Source of the DNA: Streptomyces sp. S.PB5
Lineage (GTDB): Bacteria > Actinomycetota > Actinomycetes > Streptomycetales > Streptomycetaceae
Assembly: GCF_030403745.1 (NCBI RefSeq)
Contig: NZ_JAQMWP010000008.1
Coordinates: 310,001-374,000 of the forward strand
Length of the DNA stretch: 64,000 bases
Direction of reading: 5' to 3'
Under the pieces are notes generated by a model that was not told where the DNA came from, ran no database searches, and was given only the letters and a program-made list of their open reading frames with translations. Made by a program: the position numbers and the translations under genes. Every line of letters starts with the position of its first letter. The first letter of the stretch is position 1. This document shows, in pieces, positions 32,845 through 40,975 of the stretch.

Positions 32845-33496
32845 AATGGGCGTAGGGCGGATACGGCTTGTAGCAGATGTCTATCTCCAGCGGATGCCCG
32901 CCGGTGTTGGGCGGCTCGGCCAGGGTCAGGGCCGTCATGAACGCCATCCGTCCCTTGGCGACGTGCTTCTGCAGCGGGCCCCAGCCGGCCGCGTAGGCGA
33001 GGTCGGTGGCCGTCTGGGCGAAGACGTCCCTCGTGCCGAACAGGAAGAACGTCCGGGCGTGGGTGCTGTGCCGCAGATCGTCGCGGGCGTCCGCGTACGA
33101 CTGACGGCCACGCCAGGACTCCGCGTCCCGCGCGGTGCGGGCCTCGTCGGTGCGTGCGGTCAGCGGGGTGCCGTGGGTGAGCTTCCGCCGCAGCTCGGGC
33201 CACTGGCTCACGCGCAGGCCGAGGCTGTGGTGGGCCAGGACCAGGTCGACCCGTTCGCCCCAGCCCTCGTCGGGCGGGACGCCGTCACGCAGCGGGATGT
33301 GGACGATGGTGTGGCGGGAGTAGGCGGCGAAGGAGAACAGTCCGGCCAGCCGGTTGAGTCCGTCGTGGTCGCCGAGCAGCAGGCCGATGGGGTCGGGGGC
33401 GGTCAGCGAGGTGTGACGCAGGGGGTGGCGGGGCTGGACGACCCGGTGCTCGTGCGGACCGGACCGGGGCCGGAACTGGCGCAGCCTCAGCCGCAT
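32789..33496 (-). CDS. Conserved hypothetical protein overlapping add
   Basis: 235 residues from the ATG at 33496 behind GAGG. A soluble protein with many His and Arg residues (DPIGLLLGDHDGLNRL; IVHIPLRDGVPPDEGWGERV; LEIDICYKPYPPY). I do not recognise a fold. Its last 18 codons run antisense to the end of add, which is uncommon in this window. Confidence 0.75.
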   Translation of the reverse strand: MRLRLRQFRPRSGPHEHRVVQPRHPLRHTSLTAPDPIGLLLGDHDGLNRLAGLFSFAAYSRHTIVHIPLRDGVPPDEGWGERVDLVLAHHSLGLRVSQWPELRRKLTHGTPLTARTDEARTARDAESWRGRQSYADARDDLRHSTHARTFFLFGTRDVFAQTATDLAYAAGWGPLQKHVAKGRMAFMTALTLAEPPNTGGHPLEIDICYKPYPPYAHFKRPGERAIRRPRPASAP

Positions 33497-33598
33497 GTGG
33501 GGTGCCTCATGGGATGAGGGTGCGGGGTGGGGGGTGGGCTCCGCAACGGAGATTCTTGCGGGGGGCCGGGGGGATGGGGCCGGGCTGGGGTGGGGCGG

Positions 33599-34654
33599 CT
33601 ACAGGCTGACGCCCACCGTCACCGGCTCGTTGACCAGCGTGATGCCGAAGGTCTCGTGGACGCCGGCGACGACCTCTCGGGCGAGGGTCAGGAGGTCTTC
33701 GGTGCTGGCCTCGCCGCGGTTGGTGAGGGCGAGGGTGTGCTTGGTGGAGATGCGGACGGGGCCGGTGCCGTAGCCCTTGGTGAAGCCCGCCTTGTCGATG
33801 AGCCAGGCCGCGGAGGTCTTGGTGTGGCCGTCGCCGGCGGGGTAGGCCGGGGGCTCGGTGCCCGCGCCGAGGTGCTGCTTCACGCGCGCGTGGAACGCCG
33901 TGAACTCCTCGTCCGTGAGGATCGGGTTGGTGAAGAAGGAACCGGCGGACCAGGTGTCGTGGTCCTCGGGGTCCAGGACCATGCCCTTGCCCGCGCGGAG
34001 CTTCAGAACGGTTTCGCGGGCGGCGGTGAGGGGCACTCGGTCGCCGGGTTCGACGCCGAGGGCGCGGGCGGTTTCGGCGTACTTGATGGGTGCGGAGAGG
34101 CCGTCGGCGTCCTCGAGCTCGAAACGGACGCGGAGGACGACGTACCGCGCGGGGTCTTCCTTGAAGCGGCTGTGACGGTAGGAGAAGGCGCAGTCGGCGT
34201 TGGCGATGGTGACGGTATCGCCGGTCCGCCGGTCGTAGGCGATCACTTCGGTGATCGTGGAGGAGACCTCCTGGCCGTAGGCGCCGACGTTCTGGATGGG
34301 GGTCGCGCCTGCGGAGCCGGGGATGCCGGCGAGGCACTCGATGCCGGCGAGGCCGGCCTCTACGGTGCGGGCGACGGCGTCGGTCCAGACCTCGCCGGCG
34401 GCGAGTTCGAGGTGGGTGCCGTGGAGGGTGACGCCCTTGGTGGCGATGACGAGGGCGGTGCCGTCGAAGCCCTTGTCCCCGATGACGAGGTTCGAGCCGC
34501 CGCCGATGAGCAGGAGGGGGGTGCCGCTGTCGTCGGCCTCGCGGACGGCTGCGATCACCTCTTCGTCGCTGGTCGCGGTGACCAGGCGAGCGGCGGGGCC
34601 GCCCAGGCGGAAGGTGGTGAGGGGGGCGAGGGGGGCGTCGTGTCGTTCCTGCAC
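33599..34654 (-). CDS. murB: UDP-N-acetylenolpyruvoylglucosamine reductase
   Basis: 351 residues. An FAD-dependent enzyme that reduces enolpyruvyl-UDP-GlcNAc to UDP-MurNAc in peptidoglycan synthesis. FAD-site motifs are TTFRLGGPAARLV and LLLIGGGSNLVI; the substrate loop is GIPGSAGATPIQNVGAYGQ. YRHSRFK holds the catalytic Arg region, AGSFFTNPI the catalytic Ser, and AAWLIDKAG follows. The start MQERHDAPLAPLTT is at 34654. Confidence 0.96.
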   Translation of the reverse strand: MQERHDAPLAPLTTFRLGGPAARLVTATSDEEVIAAVREADDSGTPLLLIGGGSNLVIGDKGFDGTALVIATKGVTLHGTHLELAAGEVWTDAVARTVEAGLAGIECLAGIPGSAGATPIQNVGAYGQEVSSTITEVIAYDRRTGDTVTIANADCAFSYRHSRFKEDPARYVVLRVRFELEDADGLSAPIKYAETARALGVEPGDRVPLTAARETVLKLRAGKGMVLDPEDHDTWSAGSFFTNPILTDEEFTAFHARVKQHLGAGTEPPAYPAGDGHTKTSAAWLIDKAGFTKGYGTGPVRISTKHTLALTNRGEASTEDLLTLAREVVAGVHETFGITLVNEPVTVGVSL

Positions 34655-35170
34655 GGGCTCAAGAGTACGAGATGCCTCCGGCGGTGGGCGGGGTGCCTGC
34701 GGCGGCCTGCGCGGGTGGGTGGGAGTTCGCGTTGCGCGCTATTCGCCGTTGTGGGTCGGGGCCGCGCCGGGGGGTGTCCGTCCTCGGTCGGGCGGCTCGG
34801 TTTCTCTCAGGGGTGCGTGGTGTCGGACGCCCGCCGCTGCGGGCGGACACCCCCGGCACGTCCCCTGCTCGCCGTTGCGCCGGTGCGGGTGAGTGCGGTG
34901 CGCTGTTCGACGCCGGTACGACCGTCCGGTGCGGGTTACTTCAGCCTTGCGGCGCCTGAGGACGGGCACTGCCGTCCCGATGTGCTGAGCCTCTGGATGC
35001 CGGTGCAGGTCACTTCAGCCCGTCTGGGGGTGCCCCCTCTGGGGGAGTTTGAGGACGAGGCCCTTTCGGGGCCGAAGCGGGGTCTGGGGCGGCAGCCCCT
35101 GGGGATGGGACGGATAGGGGCGGCGGGGGCGAGGGAACTGCTGGTTCGCCACGGCGCGGGCGTACGCGGA
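34655..35170. other. Gene-free GC-rich gap with Streptomyces-type intergenic repeat
   Basis: No gene is convincing here. The stretch 35009-35105 contains TTCAGCCCGTCTGGGGG, GTTTGAGGACGAGGCCC, a TTTCGGGGCCGAAGCGGGG hairpin-like part and GGGGCGGCAGCCCCTGG. This is the order of a small dispersed intergenic element I know from many Streptomyces genomes. A shorter relative (CTTCAGCCTTGCGGCGCCTG) lies at 34938-34957. Confidence 0.5.
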
Positions 35171-35196
35171 CGGCCCCGCCGTCTCGGGCGGGGCCG
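35171..35196 (-). terminator. Terminator after the MFS transporter
   Basis: A perfect 10-bp stem, CGGCCCCGCC / GGCGGGGCCG, with loop GTCTCG, 16 bases beyond the transporter stop. Confidence 0.85.
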
Positions 35197-35212
35197 TGCC
35201 GAGGGGAGACTG

Positions 35213-36661
35213 TCAGCCGACGTGTTCCAGGGCCGCGGCCGGCTCCCCCGTCGCCGCGCCCACCGCAACCCGCGCGGAACGCCTCGTGGGTATCAGCAGC
35301 GCCGCAACCCCGGCGAGAGCCACCACCGCCGCCCCCGTCATCAGCGCGGGCCGCAGGCCGTCCACGAAGGTCTGGCCCGTCTCGTAACCGCCCTGGGCGG
35401 CGAAGATGGAGCCCATGATCGCGATGCCGAGCGCACCGCCGACCTCCCGGAGCGCGTTGTTCGCACCGGAGGCGATGCCCTGCTCGGAGCTGCGGACGCT
35501 GGACATGACCAGGTTGGAGGCGGGGGCGAAGAAGAGGGCCATGCCGATGCCGCTGATGATCAGGCCGGGCAGCTGGACCGTGTAGGAGGCGTCCGTGGTG
35601 ATCACCGCGGCCAGGTAGGCGAGGCCTGCCGCCTGGAAGAAGAGGCCCGTGGCCACGACCGGGCGGCCGCCGATGCGGTCGGAGAGGATGCCGGCGATCG
35701 GCGCGACAAGCATGGGCATGCCGGTCCAGGGCAGCATCCGCAGCCCGGCCTCGGTGGGCGAGTAGCCGAGCACGCCCTGCATGTACTGGCTGAGCAGGAA
35801 TATCGAGCCGAACATCCCGAGGAACATCAGCAGGCTGGCCGCGTTGATGCCGGAGAAGGCCCGGGAGCGGAACAGCCGCATCGGCAGCATGGGGTTCTTG
35901 GCACGGGTGCTGTAGATGACGAAGCCGGCGAGGAGCGCCGTACCGGCGAAGAGGGACGTGAGGACCAGGTAGTCCGTCCAGCCATCCGCGGGGCCGCGTA
36001 CGAGGCCGTAGACGATGCCGAAGAGGCCGCCACTGGCGAGAAGGGTGCCGGGGATGTCGAGGGGCGCGCCGGTGCCGTAGGACTCCGCGAGGCGGAGACG
36101 GGCCAGGGGGAGGAGGGCCACGCCGAGCGGGACGTTCAGCCAGAAGATCCACTGCCAGGAGATGTGCTCGGTGAGGCTGCCGCCGATCAGGGGGCCGGAG
36201 GCCACCGCCAGTCCGTTGACGGCGCCCCAGATGCCGTACGCCATCCCGCGCTTGGCGGCGGGCACGGCCGCGGTGAGGAGGGTGAGGGTCAGCGGCATCA
36301 TGACGGCCGCGCCGACGCCCTGGACCGCGCGGGCCGCGATGAGGCTGTCGATTCCGGGGGCCAGGGCGGCCGCGGCGGAGGCGCCGGTGAAGATCGTCAG
36401 GCCCACGAGGAAGAGCTTGCGGCGGCCGAAGCGGTCACCGAGTGCCGCGCCGAACATCAGCAGGACGGCGAAGGTGAGGGTGTAGGCACTCACCGTCCAT
36501 TCCAGGTCGTGCAGCGCGCCGCCGAGATCCTCGCGGATGGACGGCAGGGCGGTGGTGACGACGAGGTTGTCGAGGGCCGCCATGAATCCGGCGACGCTGG
36601 TGATGACGAGGGCCCAGACGGCTCCCCCGCGGGGTGTGTTCCCTACGGCTTGCTGTGACAT
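35213..36661 (-). CDS. MFS drug/proton antiporter, DHA2 (EmrB/QacA) family
   Basis: 482 residues with about 14 hydrophobic helices. Family motifs are LDNLVVTTALPSIREDL in helix 1, the motif A loop GDRFGRRKLF, and the helix 5 antiporter motif region (GLAVASGPLIGGSLTEHISW). Likely exports a toxic compound. It lies 80 bases downstream of a TetR gene on the same strand. Both are preceded by copies of the same operator, so TetR very likely controls it. Substrate unknown. Confidence 0.9.
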   Translation of the reverse strand: MSQQAVGNTPRGGAVWALVITSVAGFMAALDNLVVTTALPSIREDLGGALHDLEWTVSAYTLTFAVLLMFGAALGDRFGRRKLFLVGLTIFTGASAAAALAPGIDSLIAARAVQGVGAAVMMPLTLTLLTAAVPAAKRGMAYGIWGAVNGLAVASGPLIGGSLTEHISWQWIFWLNVPLGVALLPLARLRLAESYGTGAPLDIPGTLLASGGLFGIVYGLVRGPADGWTDYLVLTSLFAGTALLAGFVIYSTRAKNPMLPMRLFRSRAFSGINAASLLMFLGMFGSIFLLSQYMQGVLGYSPTEAGLRMLPWTGMPMLVAPIAGILSDRIGGRPVVATGLFFQAAGLAYLAAVITTDASYTVQLPGLIISGIGMALFFAPASNLVMSSVRSSEQGIASGANNALREVGGALGIAIMGSIFAAQGGYETGQTFVDGLRPALMTGAAVVALAGVAALLIPTRRSARVAVGAATGEPAAALEHVG

Positions 36662-36681
36662 ATCTCCCCCAGAGCTCCCTA

Positions 36682-36701
36682 GGTAGCTATTGATTACTAA
36701 C
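36682..36701. promoter_or_regulatory. TetR operator copy upstream of the MFS gene
   Basis: Read on the minus strand this 20-mer is GTTAGTAATCAATAGCTACC. It agrees at 16 of 20 positions with the palindrome upstream of the TetR gene. It lies 21-40 bases before the transporter start, where bound repressor would block transcription. Confidence 0.7.
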
Positions 36702-36741
36702 TTTCACGCTCATGAAAAGGCGCCGACGACGCCCTTCTCGC

Positions 36742-37332
36742 TCACTTCTCCAGCCGGCCCTTGAATCGCGCCGACGGATACATCCCTTCCCACACCCGGT
36801 GCTCGGGCGGAAAGCCCATCGCGATCAGGCAGTTGATGAGCATCCCGTACGCGAGGAACTGCGTCGTCTCGCTCGCGTCGGCACCCAGCGGCAGATGCAC
36901 CGTGTCCCACAGCCGCATCCAGCCGTCGCGCACCGCCACCCCGAACTCGTGGTCGCCCTCCTCCTCGGCGGCCGCCACGGCGACGTACATCTGCATCTGC
37001 ATCAGCAGCCGCTCCGGGTGCTCCGCGATGACCTTGGTGTACGCGTTCGCCATGGCGTGCAGGGCCTCTTCGCCCTCCAGCCCTTTGGCGGCCTCGCCGA
37101 AGGTGCGGATGGTCTCCTCGACGCACCGCGCCGACGCCGCCAGGAAGATCGCCTTCTTGCCCGGGAAGAGCCGGAAGAGATACGGCTGCGAGACCCCGAC
37201 CCGCTTGGCGATCGCCTCGGTCGAAGTGCCGTGATAGCCGCCACGGGCGAACTCGATCGTCGCCGCGCGGATCACACTCTCGCGCCTCTCCTCCGCACTC
37301 ATCCTGACCATGGGCAGTAAGTTAGTACTCAA
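36742..37332 (-). CDS. TetR-family transcriptional repressor
   Basis: Up to 196 residues; the true start may be the ATG at 37311 or 37302 (MSAEERRESVIRAA). The N-terminal helix-turn-helix is clear: FARGGYHGTSTEAIAKRVGV, then SQPYLFRLFPGKKAIF. The C-terminal ligand domain is variable. It probably represses itself and the adjacent MFS exporter through the two matching operators, with an exporter substrate as inducer (inference). Confidence 0.9.
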   Translation of the reverse strand: MSTNLLPMVRMSAEERRESVIRAATIEFARGGYHGTSTEAIAKRVGVSQPYLFRLFPGKKAIFLAASARCVEETIRTFGEAAKGLEGEEALHAMANAYTKVIAEHPERLLMQMQMYVAVAAAEEEGDHEFGVAVRDGWMRLWDTVHLPLGADASETTQFLAYGMLINCLIAMGFPPEHRVWEGMYPSARFKGRLEK

Positions 37333-37340
37333 TCACTAAC
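37321..37340. promoter_or_regulatory. TetR operator upstream of the repressor gene
   Basis: GTTAGTACTCAATCACTAAC is an imperfect palindrome with perfect GTTAGT / ACTAAC arms. It overlaps or directly precedes the repressor start and suits autorepression. Confidence 0.7.
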
Positions 37341-37406
37341 TCGTCAAGGGCTCACGGAACGCTCCCCACCCGCCAAGCGTTGTGGCCGGTAGGAGGCCAC
37401 GAACAC

Positions 37407-37441
37407 GTAAGGAGCGCCCCACCATGGAGGGCGCCCCTTAC
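37407..37441 (-). terminator. Terminator after the hadB-like gene
   Basis: A stem GTAAGGAGCGCCC / GGGCGCCCCTTAC (one mismatch) lies directly beyond the stop at 37442. Confidence 0.85.
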
Positions 37442-37897
37442 TCAGCATTCTGCTCGTCGGGCCAGCCGTACAACCGCCCGCGACATCCCCAGCACCTTCT
37501 GCCCGGCGCTGGTCGCGGTCAGGTCCACGCGGACCGTGTTGTCGTCGAGCTTGGCGGCGACCTTGGCGCTGACCTCGATGACGGCACCCTGGTCGTCGTT
37601 GGGCACGACGACGGGCTTGGTGAAGCGGACGCCGTACTCGGCGACGGCTCCCGGGTCGCCGACCCAGTCCGTCACCACGCGAATCGCCTCGGCCATGGTG
37701 AACATGCCGTGCGCGATGACGTCCGGCAGTCCGACCTCCTTGGCGAACTTCTCGTTCCAGTGGATCGGGTTGAAGTCCCCGGAGGCGCCCGCGTACTGGA
37801 CGAGCGTGGCGCGGGTCACGGGGAAGGTCTGGGCGGGCAGTTCGGTGCCGACCTCGACGTCGTCGTATGCGATCTTCGCCGTCATGTTCTTCGTCAC
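37442..37897 (-). CDS. MaoC-like (hydroxyacyl dehydratase, HadB-type) protein
   Basis: 151 residues with a hot-dog fold. The dehydratase signature is the Asp/His pair in SGDFNPIHWNEKFA, followed by VIAHGMFTMAEAIRVV. The GTG at 37897 overlaps the upstream stop as GTGA; the ATG at 37885 is an alternative. With the upstream gene it matches the mycobacterial rpmG-hadA-hadB order. There the heterodimer dehydrates 3-hydroxyacyl-ACP in fatty-acid elongation. In Streptomyces the substrate is not established. Confidence 0.85.
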   Translation of the reverse strand: MTKNMTAKIAYDDVEVGTELPAQTFPVTRATLVQYAGASGDFNPIHWNEKFAKEVGLPDVIAHGMFTMAEAIRVVTDWVGDPGAVAEYGVRFTKPVVVPNDDQGAVIEVSAKVAAKLDDNTVRVDLTATSAGQKVLGMSRAVVRLARRAEC

Positions 37898-38346
37898 GCC
37901 CCCTCGGCCGCGCGGGCCACGAGCTTGGTCCAGGCGGTCACCACGTGTTCGCCGGCCTCGTCGTGGACCTCGCCGCGGATGTCCACGATGTCGTTGCCGG
38001 CCATGGACTTGATGGCCTCGATGGTGGAGGTCACGGTGAGGCGGTCACCGGCGCGCACGGGGCGGGTGTAGGCGAACTTCTGGTCGCCGTGCACGACGCG
38101 GCTGTAGTCCAGGCCCAGTTGCGGGTCCGCGATGACCTGCCCGGCGGCCCTGAAGGTGATGGAGAACACGAAGGTCGGCGGGGCGATCACATCGGGGTGA
38201 CCGAGCGCCTTGGCGGCGTCCGGGTCGGTGTACGCCGGGTTGGCGTCCCCCACGGCCTCGGCGAACTCACGGATCTTCTCCCGGCCCACCTCATAGGGGT
38301 CGGTGGGCGGGTAGCTCCGCCCCACGAAGGACTGGTCGAGCGCCAT
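37894..38346 (-). CDS. FAS1-type dehydratase (UPF0336, HadA-like) protein
   Basis: 150 residues from the ATG at 38346 behind a strong AGGAGGT. MaoC-like N-terminal fold: EKIREFAEAVGDANPAY, TFVFSITFRAAGQ and VVHGDQKFAYTRPVRAGDRL. The subunit lacks the catalytic Asp-His pair found in the next gene and probably pairs with it as the substrate-binding half. It is coupled to it by a 4-base overlap. Confidence 0.85.
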   Translation of the reverse strand: MALDQSFVGRSYPPTDPYEVGREKIREFAEAVGDANPAYTDPDAAKALGHPDVIAPPTFVFSITFRAAGQVIADPQLGLDYSRVVHGDQKFAYTRPVRAGDRLTVTSTIEAIKSMAGNDIVDIRGEVHDEAGEHVVTAWTKLVARAAEGA

Positions 38347-38401
38347 GGGCTCGGCACCTCCTGCTGATCGCTGGTACTGGCCGGTAGCGGCTGATGAACG
38401 A

Positions 38402-38440
38402 CGCGAGGCCGCCCCCCTGACTACTGGGGGCGGCCTCGCG
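38402..38440 (-). terminator. Terminator between rpmG and the hadA-like gene
   Basis: A perfect 15-bp stem, CGCGAGGCCGCCCCC / GGGGGCGGCCTCGCG, with a 9-base loop, 12 bases beyond the rpmG stop. Confidence 0.9.
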
Positions 38441-38452
38441 TACGAGCCTGAT

Positions 38453-38617
38453 TTATCGCGTCTCGCGGTGCGCGGTGTGCGCGTTGCAACGCGGGCAGTG
38501 CTTCTTCATCTCCAGTCGGTCCGGGTTGTTACGCCGGTTCTTCTTGGTGATGTAGTTCCGCTCCTTGCACTCCACGCAGGCCAGCGTGATCTTCGGGCGG
38601 ACGTCGGTGGCAGCCAC
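38453..38617 (-). CDS. rpmG: Ribosomal protein L33, zinc-binding form
   Basis: 54 residues from a GTG at 38617 behind AAGGAG: VAATDVRPKITLACVECKER and so on, ending AHRETR. The two Cys pairs (CVEC and CPRC) mark the zinc-containing (C+) paralogue. Streptomyces also keeps zinc-free L33 genes used under zinc starvation. It lies between tRNA-Met and the dehydratase pair, as in mycobacteria. Confidence 0.96.
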   Translation of the reverse strand: MAATDVRPKITLACVECKERNYITKKNRRNNPDRLEMKKHCPRCNAHTAHRETR

Positions 38618-38707
38618 AGGAGTGCTCCTTGACGAACGGATAGGACTGATTTAACGCAAAGAAGAGTAGCCGATCGAAGGACCGACCCCACAATCGGCTA
38701 CTGTCAG

Positions 38708-38780
38708 TAGCGGTGACCGGACTTGAACCGGTGACACAGCGATTATGAGCCGCTTGCTCTACCGACTGAGCTACACCGCT
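38708..38780 (-). tRNA. tRNA-Met, elongator (anticodon CAT)
   Basis: 73 bases. The acceptor stem is AGCGGTG / CACCGCT with discriminator A. The anticodon loop CTCATAA lies in stem AGCGG / TCGCT. The T loop is TTCAAGT. The first acceptor pair is A-T, so it lacks the C1-A72 mismatch of initiator tRNA. Confidence 0.95.
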
Positions 38781-38826
38781 GTGATGCGATCCGCTCCCGT
38801 CTTGCGACGGGAACCTCACACACCAG

Positions 38827-38899
38827 AGCCCCAATACGGAATCGAACCGTAGACCTTCTCCTTACCATGGAGACGCTCTGCCGACTGAGCTATTGGGGC
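38827..38899 (-). tRNA. tRNA-Thr (anticodon GGT)
   Basis: 73 bases. The acceptor stem is GCCCCAA / TTGGGGC, the anticodon stem TCTCC / GGAGA has loop ATGGTAA, and the T arm is TACGG-TTCGATT-CCGTA. It is in tandem with tRNA-Met, 46 bases apart, upstream of rpmG. Confidence 0.97.
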
Positions 38900-38959
38900 G
38901 AGCGATGAAGACATTACACGCTCGGCAGCCGTTCGCCCAAATCCGTTTCCGGGCCCAGG

Positions 38960-39095
38960 CAGCGGTGCGTCCGGCCCCTCTCCGGCGGTCTGTCCGGCGG
39001 CCCGTCCAGTGGCCTGTGCGGTGGCCCGCGCAGTGGTTTGTCCGGTGGCCTGTGCCGTGACTTGTCCAGTGGGTTGTCCGGCGGTCTTCCCACCT
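38960..39095. repeat. Degenerate 12-base tandem repeat in a gene-free gap
   Basis: About ten imperfect units of the type CCTGTGCGGTGG / CTTGTCCAGTGG follow one another. They fill most of the 354 bases between tRNA-Thr and the amidohydrolase. On the minus strand a frame reads as Gln/Thr/Ala/Gly repeats, but it has no ribosome site or known family. I treat it as non-coding. Confidence 0.55.
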
Positions 39096-39253
39096 GTCTC
39101 CGAGGGTTCTCCCGTACGACGAACCACACCGGTACGACTATTGCGCTCCTCCCCGCTGCGAGCGGATCACCGCCCTAGGCTCGACTCACTCTCCGTGATC
39201 TTGCGTCCCCCTGGCTCAGCCCCGAGCCACGAGCCTTGAGCCCCTGGAGCGCG

Positions 39254-40510
39254 ATGCCCGACAGCCAGCCGCAGCCGCCGCACTCGTCGTCCTCGCCGGG
39301 CCCGGCCGACACCACCTCACTCCTGCTGTGCGGAGCACGGCTGACCGACGGCCGGACCGTGGACGTACGGCTGGACGGCGGGCGCATCGAGGCGGTCGGT
39401 ACGGCGGGCAGTCTGACGGCGGAGGGCACGCGCGCGTGCGGTGCGCGTGTGGACCTCAGCGGCTATCTGCTGCTGCCGGCACCGGTCGAGCCGCACGCCC
39501 ACGGCGACACCGCGCTGTCGGCCGACGAGGGCGGCCCGGTCTCGTACGACTCCCAGGACGTCCAGCGCCGGGCCACCGAGGCGGCTCTGCTGCAACTCGG
39601 GCACGGGGCGACCGCGCTGCGGGCACACGTGCGCGTGGGCGACGTACAGGGGCTGGGCGCGCTGGCCGCCGTGCTGCAGGCCCGGCGTTCGCTGCGCGGG
39701 CTCACCGAGCTGACCGCGGTGGCGATGCCGCGGGTGCTGACCGGGGTGGCCGGGGCGGAGGGGCTCGCGATGCTGCGGGACGCGGTGAAGATGGGCGCCT
39801 CGGTGGTCGGGGGCTGCCCGGATCTCGACCCCGACCCGACGGGCTATGTACAGGCGGTCCTGGACATCGCCTCCGAGCACGGCTGCCCGGTCGACCTCCA
39901 CACGGACGCCACCGACGCGGCCCGTCTCGCGCGTCTCGCCGCCATGGCCGGCGGACTGCGCCCCGGCGTGACCCTCGGCCCGTGCGGCGGCCTCGGCCGG
40001 CTGCCCTCCCAGGTCGCCTCCCGCGCCGCCGACCAGCTCGCGGCCGCCGGGGTGACCGTGGTGTGCCTGCCACAGGGCGGCTGCGGGGGCGTGGACCGGC
40101 GCGGCACGGCTCCGGTACGGCTGCTGCGGGCGGCCGGGGTGCGGGTGGCGGCCGGCAGCGGCTCCCTGCGGGACGTCTCCAATCCGGTGGGGCGCGGGGA
40201 CCCCCTGGAGGCGGCCTACCTTCTGGCCTCCCGTTACGGCATGCGCCCCGAGGACGCGTACGACGCGGTCAGCGCCTCCGCGCGGGCCGTGCTGGGGCTG
40301 CCCGAGGTGCGTGTGGAAGCGGGTTTTCCGGCGGAGTTGCTGGCGGTGCGCGGGGATCGGCTGTCGGGGGCGCTGTCGCTGGCGTACAGCCGGATCGTGG
40401 TGCACCGGGGGCGTGTGGTCGCGCGAACCAGCGCGGTCCGGGAGTTCTGCGACTCGGCGGCGGCTGTGGAGTTGGGGCTGCCTCGGCAGGGGCGGGGGGA
40501 GTTGTCTTGA
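39254..40510 (+). CDS. Amidohydrolase family protein, cytosine-deaminase-like
   Basis: 418 residues from the ATG at 39254 (MPDSQPQPP). After a beta-domain opening (SLLLCGARLTDGRTVDVRLD) the metal motif EPHAHGDTALSADEG appears, then a Lys-containing core, DLHTDATDAARL, and TVVCLPQGGCGGVDRRG. This is the layout of CodA-type deaminases and related amidohydrolases. It would hydrolyse a cyclic C-N bond, but cytosine specificity is unproven. An upstream TTG start at 39236 is possible. Confidence 0.75.
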   Translation: MPDSQPQPPHSSSSPGPADTTSLLLCGARLTDGRTVDVRLDGGRIEAVGTAGSLTAEGTRACGARVDLSGYLLLPAPVEPHAHGDTALSADEGGPVSYDSQDVQRRATEAALLQLGHGATALRAHVRVGDVQGLGALAAVLQARRSLRGLTELTAVAMPRVLTGVAGAEGLAMLRDAVKMGASVVGGCPDLDPDPTGYVQAVLDIASEHGCPVDLHTDATDAARLARLAAMAGGLRPGVTLGPCGGLGRLPSQVASRAADQLAAAGVTVVCLPQGGCGGVDRRGTAPVRLLRAAGVRVAAGSGSLRDVSNPVGRGDPLEAAYLLASRYGMRPEDAYDAVSASARAVLGLPEVRVEAGFPAELLAVRGDRLSGALSLAYSRIVVHRGRVVARTSAVREFCDSAAAVELGLPRQGRGELS

Positions 40511-40975
40511 GGGGGTGAGGTGGGGGTGGGGGTGCGGGTGTGAGGGGGGTGAGGGTGTGTGTGGGGGGGGTGAGGTAGGGGGTGACGTGGGGGGTGTGAG
40601 GGGGGCGTGCGTTGCGGCGTTGGGGCGCGTGGTGTCGGTAGTGCGCTGGGCGCGTGAAGGCAGGAGTGCGCTGGGCGCGTGGGAGCGGGAATGCGCGGGG
40701 CGCCTGATGGCCAGGGGCGCGGGGCGCACGGTCTGCCGCGCGCGGGCCTTGCCGGCCTGGCTGGGGGCGCCGCCCCTTGGCGCAGATGGGCGGTTGCGCG
40801 CCAGGCGTGTGTGCTTCGCGCCTGCTCCGGTGCGCTGCCGGACGAGGCGGCGCGTGGGGCGTGCAGGTGAGGAGCGGGGGGCGTGCAGTCGGGTGGGTGC
40901 GCCCCGTGGTGGGCTCCCTGCGGCGTGGCTCAAGTCGTGCGGCGGATGCGGTGGTCCGGGCGTACGGTCGAAGGC
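40511..40975. other. Gene-free, strongly G-skewed region
   Basis: Directly after the amidohydrolase stop, about 100 bases (40511-40612) consist almost only of G and T with many GGGG and GGGTG runs. The remaining bases are GC-rich with GGCGCGTG-type repeats. Open frames here have no ribosome site and low-complexity products. It may form G-quadruplexes on the plus strand. Confidence 0.5.

Noticed and set aside
38960..39095. CRISPR-like array
   Set aside because: Units are contiguous and degenerate with no spacers, and there are no cas genes in the window.
38816..39127. Minus-strand frame with Gln/Thr/Ala/Gly repeats
   Set aside because: It is the translation of the 12-base tandem repeat and runs through tRNA-Thr. 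No start signal.
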